Positions 50,300 to 60,930 of a stretch of DNA of 64,000 nucleotides are shown here, in pieces. Location of the stretch: NCBI GenBank assembly GCA_023375785.1, contig SZWC01006719.1, forward strand, positions 19,359-83,358, in the 5' to 3' direction. This stretch comes from Penium margaritaceum (taxonomy: Eukaryota > Streptophyta > Zygnematophyceae > Desmidiales > Peniaceae). How positions within the stretch are numbered: position 1 is the stretch's first letter; every line of letters starts with the position of its first letter. Under the pieces are notes generated by a model. The model ran no database searches, was not told where the DNA came from, and saw nothing but the letters and a program-made list of their open reading frames with translations. Both the position numbers and the translations under genes were made by a program.

Positions 50300-51260
50300 T
50301 ACCCATGTTATCGGTGCAATCGACACCTGTGCATGTGTCATGCCGTCGATGTTCACATGGCTAGTTAAACCGGAACCCATCTGAGTAATGCTTGTGGCAC
50401 TCACAGTGGTGGTGCATTCGGCATGTGCGACAGGTTGTCATCCGACCCCCATGTCGTAGTACGCTCGTCGATTTTTATCAACGTACAATCGACGCTTGTT
50501 TTTTTGTAACCGACACTTGTGTTGTACAATCGGTACTAGACTTCCACATCCGGCACTTGTTTTGTGCATTCAGCATTTACTTCGTGTAGTCGGCATCTGT
50601 TTCGTGCAATCAGCACTCGTTCCGTGCATTCGGCACTTCATATCCATGAGTTTGACACTCGTGACACACAAAAGTGATGTTCTCGATGGTGGCGTCCGCG
50701 GTGCAATCGGCACTCACTCCGACACGTCTTTTGCACTCGCATCTAGAGTGCGCTCATAAACCGGTTGCGAGTTGTTTTTGCACATGTGTCACTGGCACAT
50801 CTCGCAACTGTGTCTGGAGTGCAACCGGCACTTTTCTCAATGGTACAGATCGTACCTGAAAAGTAATGTATCCACGAAAACGAAAGGGATTGATGCTGAT
50901 GTCAGACGTGCAATTGGAACATCGGTGGTGCAATCGGCACATCGGTGGTGCAATCGGCACGTTGGTTGTGCAATCGACACGTTGACAATGCAATCGACAT
51001 ACTGGTCATTGCAGTCTACGATTTTTTTATGGGCATAGTTGTTGCCCGTATCTTTGGTGCGTTCGGCCCCGTTTGTCCGCTCCCAGCATGTAGAACGTTG
51101 GTGCAATCGGTACTTACTTTGTGCAATTGACACCTTGGTGGTGTAATCAACACCTCGTCTGTGCAATTGGCACTTTGTCTCAACAGTCACAACCTGTTTT
51201 GTTCAATCGGCACTCGTCTCATGGGTGCAACCGACACACATTTTGTAATACTAGCACAAG
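50300..51260. repeat. Decayed 20-21 bp minisatellite (GTGCAATCGGCAC core)
   Basis: The motif GTGCAATCGGCAC and close variants (GTGCATTCGGCAC, GTACAATCGGTAC, GTGTAGTCGGCAT, GTGCAATCGACAC) recur many times. Clear 20-21 bp spacing is seen at about 50,550-50,640 and 50,905-51,000. Elsewhere the units are interrupted. The core has GTGC...GCAC half-sites and is a small imperfect palindrome. Short frames through it contain repeated Cys-Asn-Arg-His or Ala-Ile-Gly-Thr, which are echoes of the repeat and not evidence of a protein. Confidence 0.75.
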
Positions 51261-51584
51261 TAATGTTGTCACCGGGTCGGTGGGAAGCACCAGCCGCATG
51301 GAGATTTTGGAATCGAGGTTTCATCTCAATTTACATCACCACCGGTTCTGCAACCCGGCGTTCAACCCCGAGGCTACATCACGAAAACAAACAATGTTTG
51401 AGTGTGCAAAAATGGGCCATTTCGTGGTTTTTAAAACTAATTCGGTTACCCCTCCTGACATGAAGTACCCCAAACTGGAGGTTGTATCAAACGTGGGAAT
51501 CATGGCACTTCCGATACCAATTCATCCGCGAGGAAAAAACTTTCGTACACTCATGACGGTGAGTGAATTTTCTCTTTAACCAGC
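51261..51584. other. Low-copy DNA left of the LTR element
   Basis: About 320 bp between the decayed minisatellite and the retroelement target site. A plus-strand open frame at 51,121-51,579 crosses it, but half of that frame lies in the minisatellite and I recognise no domain. Nothing else is visible. Confidence 0.5.
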
Positions 51585-51589
51585 TTGAA
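51585..51589. repeat. Target site duplication, left copy (TTGAA)
   Basis: TTGAA immediately precedes the LTR terminus TGTAAC and is matched by TTGAA at 59,557-59,561 after the opposite terminus. A 5-bp duplication is the usual size for Ty3/Gypsy integration and fixes the element's ends. Confidence 0.85.
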
Positions 51590-52289
51590 TGTAACGGGTC
51601 GAGTCTCCAGCTCCTGCTCTGAAGTCGTCGTCGGAGTTCACAAAATGGCGTTCTCAGTCCGCGTCAGGGGTTTACCCCCTTTGCAAGACTGAGGGGCAAT
51701 CTTCATCAACGACCCAGAGCAGGGAGACTCGAATATTTCGAGTCTCCGGAGGCCCATTTCCGTTTTTAACCAAACCCCTGGTTTTGGGACCCAAACCAGG
51801 GGTTTTTACCTCAAACTGGTGTGTTCGCATGAGTTATTTCGTTTGCTTTATGTTGAAGTTCGTCGTAAGTGAACTTCGATTTACGTTTTGTCGTTCTGGC
51901 GCAAAATTGTCGCGTGCGAGTCACGCTGATGATTTCGCGCCAGCTATTTTTGACCTCACCCTCGCTCCCCCTATCCCTCGTCCTCTCTTGCTCGTTTGCA
52001 AGGAGGGCGAGGGGGGGCGAGGGCACGAAGCCACGAGGCCTCGCCCTCGAGGCCCTCGTGGCCCCTCAGCCGCCAATCGGGCTGAGGCCGCGATTGGCGG
52101 CTGGCGGCTGGCCGGCCGGTGGCCGGCCGGTTGCTTGGCCGGCCGCCGGCCGTCCAGCAGGACGGCAGCGAGCTGGTCGACGGCCAGCAAATTGCTGGCC
52201 GTCGGCCAGCCCTCACTGACGCGAGGGGTGGTGCGCAACCACCCCTCGCTTCAACGATGAGGGAGGGCCAAACCAGCCCTCCCGCTACA
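51590..52289 (-). repeat. 3' LTR of the fossil Ty3/Gypsy element
   Basis: 700 bp. In element orientation it begins TGTAGCGGGAGGG and ends GACTCGACCCGTTACA, a TG...CA terminus pair. It is unusually rich in inverted repeats: 51,723-51,747, 51,772-51,805, 52,221-52,249 and 52,261-52,283, plus a run of GGCCGGCC blocks near 52,110-52,155. Those hairpins are described under findings. Confidence 0.92.
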
Positions 52290-52305
52290 TTCCTCCCCAC
52301 TTTTT
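52290..52305 (-). other. Polypurine tract next to the 3' LTR
   Basis: On the minus strand AAAAAGTGGGGAGGAA directly abuts the LTR start TGTAGC. A purine run at this exact place is the plus-strand primer site of LTR retroelements and supports both the boundary and the orientation. Confidence 0.85.
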
Positions 52306-52577
52306 ATGAACCGTCCCGGCTCATGAACAACAAGTAGGATTTTCAGTCAGTAAGTCATCAACATTGTGAAAGAAAATCAATGATTTCAATTACCAACTAA
52401 ACATGAACACGTGCATGGTACTTAGACCTAAGCTGTAGCTTGTAGGTCAGCACGGCTAGCGGCCTCCCCCCTTTAGGCTGGAGCGTCCGCGCGACAACCA
52501 TGTTGGGCGTCCCCAACCTCCTATGGTCGCTGTCCATGAATGCTCCCGTGTGGGAATGTTGTTCACTTTTTCCGCGT

Positions 52578-53860
52578 TCAGGTGGTACCTCCTGCCACGC
52601 GTCGATCTGTGCGAGCTGCAAGCTCACTCCAGTACTCGTTGACCACCCCTATGGGCAACCGAGATTTGGACTCCCATGAATTATGTTCAAGTCCACAACC
52701 GGCCCAATGAACGAGGTACTCCCTGACAACGCGTGACCGAAGAGTATGCTCTCGGTGATGGAGTAGGCAAAGGACCTCGTATTGGCCGTCGGCAGCCAGG
52801 ACTGCTGGTGGTGGCTGAACGGTTCCTTCTGCCGTGTATGGAGCCAGCAGGCTCACATGAAACACGTCATGTATCTTCATACTCGGCGGGAGTAGCAATC
52901 GGTATGCCACTGGCCCGATACGTGCCACAATGGGAAACGGCCCAATCCACTTCGGTAGAAGTTTCCTCGCCCCTGGCGACTTCAACCGAAGGTTTTTAGT
53001 GCTAAGCAGCACTTTGTCACCGATGTCAAATGACACCTCCCGGCGACCTTTGTCGGCATATGCCTTTTGTCGCTGCCGAGCTGCTTGAAGGTGACCCTTC
53101 GCCTCCTGTAACAAGGAGTCGATGCGCTCGGCAAAGGCTTGAGCAGAAGGGACCTGCCCTCCTGTACTCCCACTCTTCACCAATGAAGAGGGTACCACTG
53201 GATGCCGACCACTGTTCAACACGAACGGTGTGAACTGTGTGGACTCGTTCACCGAGTTGTTCACCGCAAACTCTGCCGATGCTAGGAATTCGTCCCAATC
53301 ATGCATGGCAGGGTCCACATACATGCGGAGCATCTGCTCCAGAGTGCGATTCATGCGCTCTGTTTGTCCATCTGTTTGAGGGTGAAACGCTGTCGACATT
53401 TGCGACTCACTGCCGAAGTACTCGTGCATCTTTTGCCAGAGCTTACTAGCAAATCTTCGATCTCGATCAGAGATTATGCGCAACGGCAAGCCGTGGTACT
53501 TTACGACACCCACAAAGAAGAGACAAGCGGTCTCCTCTGTGTTCACGGCAGTGGTTGTAGGAATGAAGTGTGTCATCTTCGTCAAAAGATCCACAACCAC
53601 TAGTATTGCATCATGGCCACAGGCCATATCCAGAAGACCAGTAATGAAGTCCATGCTGACGCACTCCCATGGAGTCCGAGGAATGGGAAGTTGTTGGAGG
53701 AGTCCAACAGGCTTCTTGTTGCTAGCCTTATTCCAAATACATGGGTCGCATGTCATGCAATATTTACGGACATCAACACTCCACCCTGGCCACCAATAGT
53801 GGTCTGAGAGTGCCTGTCCAGTCTTTCGGGGTCCCACATGACCTGCTACCGGCGGGTCGT
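52578..53860 (-). pseudogene. Integrase and chromodomain region of the fossil Ty3/Gypsy element
   Basis: About 1.26 kb encodes an integrase-like sequence. In order it has a Cys-x2-Cys zinc-binding remnant, a DDE catalytic core recognisable by SMDFI, ISDRDRRF and PQTDGQTERMNR, a GPF motif (LPKWIGPFPI) typical of Ty3/Gypsy integrases, and a C-terminal chromodomain (EYLVHWAG followed by NSWE). Integrase joins element cDNA to host DNA, and chromodomains of this class steer insertion to particular chromatin. It is part of a broken element. Confidence 0.9.
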
Positions 53861-53864
53861 GGAA

Positions 53865-54540
53865 CTAGGAGATAACCTTTGCTCGAAGGTCTCCCGAGTT
53901 TGGCACAACAACTTGTTCTCCGTGCCAGAAGATTCCCGCAGCCTCCACCAAGCCATACTTGTCTAGATTTCGAGAGTCTTGATACCAAGAATCCACACAG
54001 TATCCCATCCGGATCGTGTTTACAAAACCGTTGTTATGGATAATCTCTTGCGGTGGTTGTCGCAGAGGTGCAGTGGGATCTGGTGGTTGTACTGTTGCTA
54101 TTGCAATGGCCATAAAACACCCACTGACCTCGGTGGTTGCTTTAATTTCCACAGGCTGTCGACTTAGTGCATCGGCCACATTGATGCGTCTTGGCCGATA
54201 TTCCCATGTGAACCGAGAATCGACTCAAGTATTTACTCCAACAGGCCTGCCGTCTTGACAGGTTCGGTTGCGTTTGGAAAAACACCAATGGATTATGGTC
54301 GGTCACAACTGTCACACCCCCTATAGCACCCTCGAGGTAGCAACGCCACATCTTGAAAGCGTGTACTACCGCAAGGAGCTCTTGATCGCCAGTCAGGTAC
54401 CGCGTTTCTGCGGGGATGAGCTTTCGGCTCTCATACGCAACTGGGTGATCGTTCTGCATGAGGACAGCTCCAAGTCCTACTACAGACACATTGAACCTCC
54501 CATGGTTGCGATGGATCCGGAAGAGCTAGGACGGGCGCCG
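53865..54540 (-). pseudogene. RNase H region and integrase linker of the fossil element
   Basis: Recognisable RNase H features are GLGAVLMQ, YESRKL, TGDQELLAVVHAFK and VTDHNPL, then an ADALSRQP motif that usually closes the Ty3/Gypsy RNase H and leads into the integrase. RNase H degrades the RNA strand of the RNA/DNA hybrid during reverse transcription. The region is decayed. Confidence 0.85.
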
Positions 54541-54549
54541 TGGATAGAA

Positions 54550-55300
54550 GCTATTTTACTTTGAGAAATGCGTTCTCGCAATCAAGTGTCCATTCCCAAC
54601 GCACGTCTTTTCGCATGAGCCTAGTTAGCAGTGCTACCAGGGTCGAATACCCTTGCATAAACCGTCGAAAGTAGTTTGCAAGGCCGAGGAAAGACCAAAT
54701 CTGCCCAACATTTTTGCGGCGTGGCCAGTCCACAACGGCTTGGACTTTTCGTGGGTCGACACGGATGCCGTCTTTGCCGACGATGTGTCCAAGGTATTCG
54801 AGCTCATCTTGTGCAAACTTGCACTTGCTCACTTTCGCATAGAACTTCTGTTCCCGAAGGATTGCAAGAACTTCACGCAGATGTTCTATGTGCTCTTCCA
54901 TTGATTTGGAGAAAACCAGGATGTCATCTAGGTAAACCAAGACAAACTGCCCGAGTTGCTTGGCGAACGTTCGGTTCATTTCTCCTTGGAAGGTTGCCGG
55001 GGCATTTGTAAGCCCGAAGCATAACACTCGGAACTGATAGTGTCCCATGTGCGTTCAAAACGCGGTTTTGGGTACATCATCTTCTGTCATGCGGATTTGA
55101 TGGTATCCTTGAGACAAATCCAAGGACGAAAATACTTTTGCGCCTTGGAGTTGGTCAAAAAGGTCCTCAATCCGCGGTAAGGGGAATCGATTTTTCACCG
55201 TCAGCTTGTTCAACGCCCGGTAATCCATGTACATGCGTAAACACCGTCCTTTTTGTTCACAAAAAGGATCGGCGCACCGTACGGTAAGCTACTGGGCTCG
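54550..55300 (-). pseudogene. Reverse transcriptase region of the fossil element
   Basis: The polymerase motif YLDDILVFS lies within a block containing FRVLCFGLTNAPATFQ upstream and LEYLGHIVGKDGI and FLGLANYFRRF downstream, all typical of Ty3/Gypsy RT. The N-terminal finger segment (GWIEPSSLPYGAPILFVNKKDG) lies just upstream, at the end of the protease region. It is part of a broken element. Confidence 0.9.
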
Positions 55301-56095
55301 ATCCATCCTTTGGGAAGGTACTCTTTGATTTGTCGTTTGGCCTCTCGCCTTTGTGCTGGGCTAAGGCAATACATGGGTCTGAACGGAGGAGTCGCCTCCG
55401 GTTGCAGCGGAATTGTGTGGCCCATGTGTCTTTCTGGTGGAAGCCCAGACGGTGGGTCTTGGAATACATCCAAGAACTCCGCCAATAGAGATCTGATCTC
55501 TTGTGGCGTGTCTTCCGTCGCGTCGTCCTCCACATTCTGCAGTTGAGCCAAGACGTATCGACAACCTTGTCGAATACGTCTCTTGACCTGCATAGCAAAC
55601 AAGCTGGCATGGACTTTGAGTCGGGTGAGTGATAATTCCGTACTTGGAATCAACGTAAAGCGGCTTTGTCCTTCTTGGCAGATCAAACTCTTTGATTCAA
55701 AACACATTAGAGCATTGTTGTCACGGAGCCAGGGATCGCCTAGCACCACGTCAAACGGGTCAAGAAGGTTGAGTACCTTCAACGTGAAACTTTGTGTGTA
55801 CCCTTGAATACAATTTTTTTCTTTACAAGTACCAATCACGGGTACCGTACGGTTGTCATCGACAAAAACTGCGCCATTTGATGGCTCGTACCTCAGGCCA
55901 ACCTGTCGGGTAAAGCAAAGGCTAACAAAAGAGGCGTCCCCTCTAGTGTCAACCAGTACGTTCACGGGAGAACCAGCTAGGTGTCCTTTGAACTGCATTG
56001 TCATGTTGCCTCCACTCTTCTGAGTGAACACACTCGACGACGGTAAGCCGGGTTTGTGATAAACACGGAATCTATACGACGGGTGTCGCAACTCC
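55300..56095 (-). pseudogene. Protease region and start of RT of the fossil element
   Basis: Retropepsin-like sequence with the VNVLVDTRGDASFVS block, a hydrophobic FDVVLGDPWL block and the linker into RT (PPERHMGHTIPL, PPFRPMYCLSP). Aspartic proteases of this class cut the gag-pol polyprotein. It is assigned by these blocks and by its place between gag and RT. Confidence 0.8.
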
Positions 56096-56109
56096 CATTA
56101 TTCACCCAC

Positions 56110-58000
56110 TCATGTCCACATCTTGTGGGCACGTGTGAATTCGGCTAGCACCTTCCAGTCTTTAAATTTGACTGGGTCGAAATCGTCGACTAAGGGTACT
56201 GCAAACGTGATTGAACTCATCGCTTTGTGGGCATTTGCTTCAATCACTGTGTTACACAACTCTTGCACAGTGGTAGGTGTCGCCACCACTAAGCAGGTTC
56301 GGTCATGCATCTCGTCTGGTGATGCAAGATTTAGTGGGCAATGTCGGTCAGCAAGTGCAGAATGAGGTTCAATGAGAGGAGAGAAAACAACAGAGAAATT
56401 TGAACTCGTCAAAAACTCAAATTGTTTAATATCCTCATCTGAAAACATGAACCCACACTCGTGATCCAGTTTTACCCCTGAGTGGTCCCCACAGACGTCA
56501 CTCAGGGGTGGGGAAAACCCACCCCACGGCCTTGTCCGTTACCACGGCCGGGCCCATTGCCGCGACGGCGACCCTGTCCACGACCCTGTCCGCGGCCTCT
56601 TGCTGCACCATCCCCACGAGGTGCTACTGCTGTAGCTAACACCGTGGCATCTTGTCCACCCCCAGCAGCCTGAGGGCACTGAGCCCTAAAGTGGCCCGGC
56701 TACATGCAGTTGTGGCAGAGCCCTTCGCGGAAGGATGTGTTGCGACGCTCACGCGCCGCCTGCAGCTCGTCATTCTCGCGGCTGTGCTTGTTGTAGGAGC
56801 CCTTGTATCCACCAGCCTTCTTGGCTGGAGGGTTTATTGGCTGCTTGCCCTTGGCCCCGCCTCGCTGTCCAGCTGACCCACCAGCCCCTGCAGCATCCAT
56901 GTGTATGTTGCGGCCTTGCTGTGTACGTGCGTTTGGCCGTGCATCAGAGTAGTGCTTCGGGTTCGCCAAACACACTTCGCTCATGTAGTCGCACAACGTC
57001 CTCCAGCTTGTCCAAGCTTGGCCAATGCTTGTCGTGGTGGTCTTGTCCTTTAGCTTCTCGCTGGCGAGACCATCACGCAAATACTCCAGCAACATGCACT
57101 CCGGGTACTTGAAGATCTGAGTCCCATCGCCCTCGGTGAAGCTTTCGACTTCTTCCACGAGTGGGTGAACTCGCTCAAGTAGGATTCGAGCGAGCTGCCC
57201 AGCTGCTTGAAGTCCTTGATCTTGTGGAAGGTGCGCTGTGCCTCCTCACGTTGGGTGCACTTCTTGCGCATGATCGCGCAGAAGGCCTCCCACGGCATGG
57301 GCTGCCACTCGAGGTGTTGTTGCTGTGCACTCCACTCCTTGACCACATACTTGAAGAGTTTGTCTTCAAGCCGCGTCGTGGCAAGGTCACCCCACTGGCC
57401 GAGTGGAGCCTTGTGGACACGTAGAACGTGCTCCATGCGATTCAGCCAATCGGTCAGCTTCACGCCCTTCCAGAAGATCTCCACACTGTGGAGGAAGGAC
57501 GTGTTCATGACCGGCCCCGAAGTCGTCGAGGTAGGCATCTCGTCGCTGCCACCGAGAGTGGCATCCGTAGCTGCGGAACGCTACGCTTGCTGCTGCATCC
57601 GCACCTGGGTCACGCTTTGCAACACCTTGTCGAGGTTGTTGCAACGGCGACTTGCCTTATGGGCGGCCAAGCGCTGCAGCTGGCAATCACGGTCAAGGTC
57701 CGTGATGCTCTGCTCGACGTGGGCTAGGAGGTTTGCGAACACGAAATTGAGCTCTGATGTCGTCAGAGCATCAGCTATAGCCTCCAGGGACTCGCGTTGT
57801 CCGTGCACCCTTACCCACTGCAAGAGGGTACAGTTCGCGTACACGCCTCCAAGGAGTCCCACCTTTCGGAGGAGGCTGTCGTCGGCGACGACGCTCGAGT
57901 GGACGCTGCCTTGTCCCATTGCGGCCGCATTGTAGGAAGGAGGGTCCGCCCCCATTCCTCCGAGTGGTGCCGTATCTCTACCATCGGTGGTCATCTTGAG
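56110..58000 (-). pseudogene. Gag region of the fossil Ty3/Gypsy element
   Basis: Upstream of the protease lies a region whose translated pieces fit Ty3/Gypsy gag: FWKGVKLTDWLNRMEHVLRV, DKLFKYVVKEW and LSEFTHSW in the capsid-like part, then a basic glycine- and alanine-rich stretch and a zinc-knuckle-like segment (CHNC). Capsid and nucleocapsid functions are inferred from family and position. The region is broken. Confidence 0.75.
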
Positions 58001-58867
58001 TCGGCTTGCGGCCTCGGCAGCAAACTCCGTGAGCCTACGACGGTCATTGCGAATTGCCTTCGCGGTGACGTCGTCCGGCTAGTTCTCGCGGGAACTTCCC
58101 GTGTGGCTGCTTTCAACGCCCTTGCTGCTCTCAGCAGTCTCGCTGCCGTCTGCAGCTTCAGNCACGTCGGCACAAGTTCGTGGTTTTTGGAACTAGACTT
58201 CCTAAGCCGTGACTCACGGCCATTAGCAATGACTAGTACCTAGGAAAAGAGAAAGTTACAAGACAATAGAACAAGGAGGAATGTGAGTGCCGCTCACAAA
58301 ACAAGAGTAAACAATGAGACGAGGAATTCTAACAATTCCTAGCGAGTCTCTCACTCTCTCTTCCAACTTCTTGTCTTCCTCTTGTCTTCTTTTCTTCCTT
58401 GGTCTTCTCTTCACGCTTCTTGACGCCTCTCGCGTTCTTGGGCGGCGTCTCCCTTGAGCCGGCGGCGTTGGCGAGCCGTCAAAAATCTTCAAGGTGTCAA
58501 CCTCCTTCTTTTAAGGGTGCTCTTAGGCCGTGAGAATCCCTCAGCTTGGGGAGGGGCGCTGTCCCAATTTTTGGATGAAGGAGGTTTGAAGGAGCCTTGA
58601 AAATGAGGAGGATTTTGTGGCTTTAGAGGTGGGAACTCCCTCAACCCGCCCCATAAAAATCCTCCGAGCCCCCTGGAATTGTGGAGAGGCTGGAAGGAAG
58701 TGGCTCCACCAAGTAGAACTTTTTTCCAGCTCTGTAACGCACTTTACGGTGCTTCAATCCGTGAAGTATGGATGACGTAGTCCCTTCTGGCATTTCTGCT
58801 GTTGCTTGCAGCTGCCGGTGGCGTTTTACATGTGACGTAGCCGCCGTTTCCGTCGAACCCTTAGTCG
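58001..58867 (-). other. 5' leader of the fossil Ty3/Gypsy element
   Basis: About 870 bp between the gag region and the 5' LTR. It holds a short very basic open frame at 58,256-58,492 (Arg/Lys-rich) and a single N at 58,162. I cannot identify a primer-binding site complementary to a specific tRNA beside the LTR, whose inner end has diverged from the matching end of the other LTR. Confidence 0.6.
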
Positions 58868-59556
58868 CGAGTCTCCAGCTCCTGCTCTGAAGTCGTCGTC
58901 GGAGTTTGCAGAATGGCGTTCTCAGTCCGTGTCAGGGGTTTACCCCCTTCGCAAGACTAAGGTGCAATCGTCATCAACGACCCAGAGCAGGGAGACTCGA
59001 GTATTTCGAGTCTCCGGAGGCCCATTTCCGTTTTTAACCAAACCCCTGGTTTTGGGACCCAAACCGGGGGTTTTTACCTCGAACTTGTGTGTTCGCACGA
59101 GTGATTTTATTTGTTTATGTCGAAGTACGTCGTAAGCAAACTTCGATTTATGTTTTGTCGTTCTGGCGCGAAATCGTCGCGTGCGAGTCACGCTGGCGAT
59201 TTTGCGCCAGCTGTTTTCGACCTCACCCTCGCTCCCCCTATCCCTCATCCTCTCTTGCTCATTTGCAAGGAGGGCGAGGGGAGGCGAGAGCACGAGGCCA
59301 CGAGGCCTCGCCCTCGAGGCCCTCGTGGCCCCTCAGCCGACGATCGGGCTGAGGCTGCGATCGGCGGCTGGCGGCTGGCCGGCCAGTGACCGGCCGGTTG
59401 CTTGGCCGGCCGCCGGCCGTCCAGCCGGCCGGCAGCGAGCTGGCCGACGGCCAGCGAATTGCTGGCCGTCGGCCAGCCTGCGCTGACGCGAGGGGTGGTG
59501 CGCAACCGCCCTTCGCTTCAACGAGGAGGGAGGGCCAAACCGGCCCTCCCCCTACA
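58868..59556 (-). repeat. 5' LTR of the fossil Ty3/Gypsy element
   Basis: About 689 bp, aligned with 51,600-52,289. The outer terminus is TGTAGG in element orientation, beside the TTGAA duplication. It keeps the same internal hairpins and GGCCGGCC clusters as the other LTR, with point divergence. Confidence 0.92.
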
Positions 59557-59561
59557 TTGAA
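59557..59561. repeat. Target site duplication, right copy (TTGAA)
   Basis: TTGAA directly after the LTR terminus CCTACA, matching 51,585-51,589. Confidence 0.85.
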
Positions 59562-60055
59562 TGACATAAACAAAAACATCAATTCAAGCACTTGGTTTTA
59601 GATAGCTCGACCGGAGCTTATGACCGTTCTACAGCGATGAACCTATGACCAACAAGGCCAAACCCGGGTCCTATCGAGGAAGTCGTCCTCACCCTAGGTG
59701 CTTGGAACACTGAGGGGGAACATTATATATACATATATATGTATATATATTGTTATTGTAAAACTAGAGCTCGTCCTGAGCTTCAAAACGCTTTTTACGG
59801 CACCTCATTCGGACTCTGAATGAAGAATCTGTCCTCCATTTTGTGTGGAACCCACCGGGTCCCAAAATGTGGGTAGTTTGGCAAAACAGACGCGGCAGCT
59901 AGCCAAGGAACCGAACTCTGGCACACTCACCAGATGGCAACTTCTCCACCAACTGAAGTAGCAACGCATGCCAAAATCAGAGGTCACCGTGTTCTACCCA
60001 AACATCACTGTCTGTGGGGCCCCCATCTACTGTCAGAGGGAGGGGAAGTGAGGAA
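59562..60055. other. Low-copy DNA right of the LTR element
   Basis: About 490 bp without a recognisable gene. It contains a perfect 26-bp AT palindrome at 59,724-59,749. The stretch near 59,770-59,815 (AAAACGCTTTTTACGGC then ATTCGGACTCTGAATGAAG) loosely resembles 58,735-58,780 inside the element leader, which may mean shared retroelement ancestry. Confidence 0.5.
59724..59749. repeat. Perfect 26-bp AT palindrome
   Basis: TATATATAC-ATATATAT-GTATATATA reads the same on both strands, centred between 59,736 and 59,737. It could extrude as a cruciform. No gene start is recognisable next to it. Confidence 0.85.
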
Positions 60056-60059
60056 GCTT

Positions 60060-60930
60060 CCCTCCTGCCTTCCTCTAGCCCAGCCCGCACGAAGGTGGGG
60101 GGGGGGAATGCTCCCCTCTTCCCCTCATGTGCTGTCAGTGCCGTGCGAGGGGAGGGGGAGAGGAAGGGCACCTCCACTCCTCCTCTTGGCGCCGTCAGCG
60201 CCGTAGGATGGGGGGGGGGGAGGGAGGACGTCCTCCCTCGTCCCCTTGGTGTCATCGTCGTCTTGCGAGGGGGAGAGAGAGAAAGGACGCCCCCTCTCCT
60301 CCCCTTGGCGCCGTCGGCGCCGTCAGGTGGGGGGAGAGAGGGCGGACGGTGCCTCTCCTCCCTTGGCGCCGTCGGCGCCGTGAGGGGGGGGGAGAGAGAG
60401 GAGGTCGTCCTCCCTCCTCCCCTTGGTGCCATCGGCACCGTGGGAAGGGGGGGGAGGGATGCCGTCCTCCCTCCTCCCCTTGGCACCGACGGCGCCATGG
60501 AAGAGGGGAGGGGCTCTCCCCTCACCTTCCCCCTTGGCGCCATCGGTGCCATGGATGAGGGGGGGTGGGTCGCCCCTCACCTCCCCTGTGGTGCCGTCGG
60601 CGCCATGGACAAGGGGGGGGGGGGAGGGTAGCCCCTTACCTCCCCCGTGGCGCCGTCAGTGGCATGGACGAGGGGGGGGGGGATCGCCCCTCACCTCCCC
60701 CGTGGTTCCATCGGTGCCATGGACGAGGGGAGGGGGGGGCTCTACCCTCACCTCCCCCTTAGCACCGTCGGCGCCATGGACGAAGGGGGGGGGGCTCTCC
60801 CCTCACCTCCCCCTTGGGGCCGTCGATGCCATGGACGGGGGGGGGGGGGGTCGCCCCTCACCTCCCCCGTGGGCCGTCGACCCACAAGAGGGGGGGGAGA
60901 GAGAACTCTCCCTCCCCTCCCTCGTGGGTC
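60060..60930 (+). repeat. G-run-rich minisatellite, about 14 units of 54-61 bp
   Basis: Each unit has a GGCGCCGTCGGCGCC-like head (variants GGTGCCATCGGCACC, GGCGCCATCGGTGCC), an ATGGACGA or GTGAGG link, a run of 4-12 G, and a C-rich tail such as CTCACCTCCCCCTTGG. Heads occur near 60127, 60186, 60247, 60307, 60365, 60425, 60481, 60536, 60590, 60650, 60704, 60762, 60814 and 60870. Several overlapping frames are open on both strands, giving Pro/Gly/Arg-rich translations. I regard these as repeat artefacts. Confidence 0.88.

Larger units (their letters stand above)
51590..59556 (-). mobile_element. Fossil Ty3/Gypsy LTR retrotransposon, chromovirus type
   Basis: A complete-length but broken copy of 7,967 bp on the minus strand. 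Order in its own direction is 5' LTR (58,868-59,556), leader, gag region, protease, reverse transcriptase, RNase H, integrase with chromodomain, polypurine tract and 3' LTR (51,590-52,289). The gag-PR-RT-RH-INT order and the integrase after RNase H define Ty3/Gypsy. The C-terminal chromodomain places it among chromoviruses. TTGAA flanks both ends, so it inserted as a unit. The coding region is interrupted several times (roughly five to ten). By eye the two LTRs differ at about 20 of the first 280 aligned positions, or 7-8%. If a plant-like LTR substitution rate applies, that means a few million years. The family is recognised with high confidence; the clade within chromoviruses is not. Confidence 0.93.

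Noticed and set aside
51784-52337. Plus-strand frames in the LTR with Arg/Pro/Gly-rich translation, repeated at about 59,100-59,600
   Set aside because: They lie inside LTRs on the strand opposite to the element's genes and are explained by GC-rich palindromic sequence.
58850-58861. GGGTTCGA-like motif beside the 5' LTR as a tRNA-derived primer site
   Set aside because: A primer-binding site should be complementary to a tRNA 3' end. This resembles the sense T-loop and is not preceded by the expected TGG.
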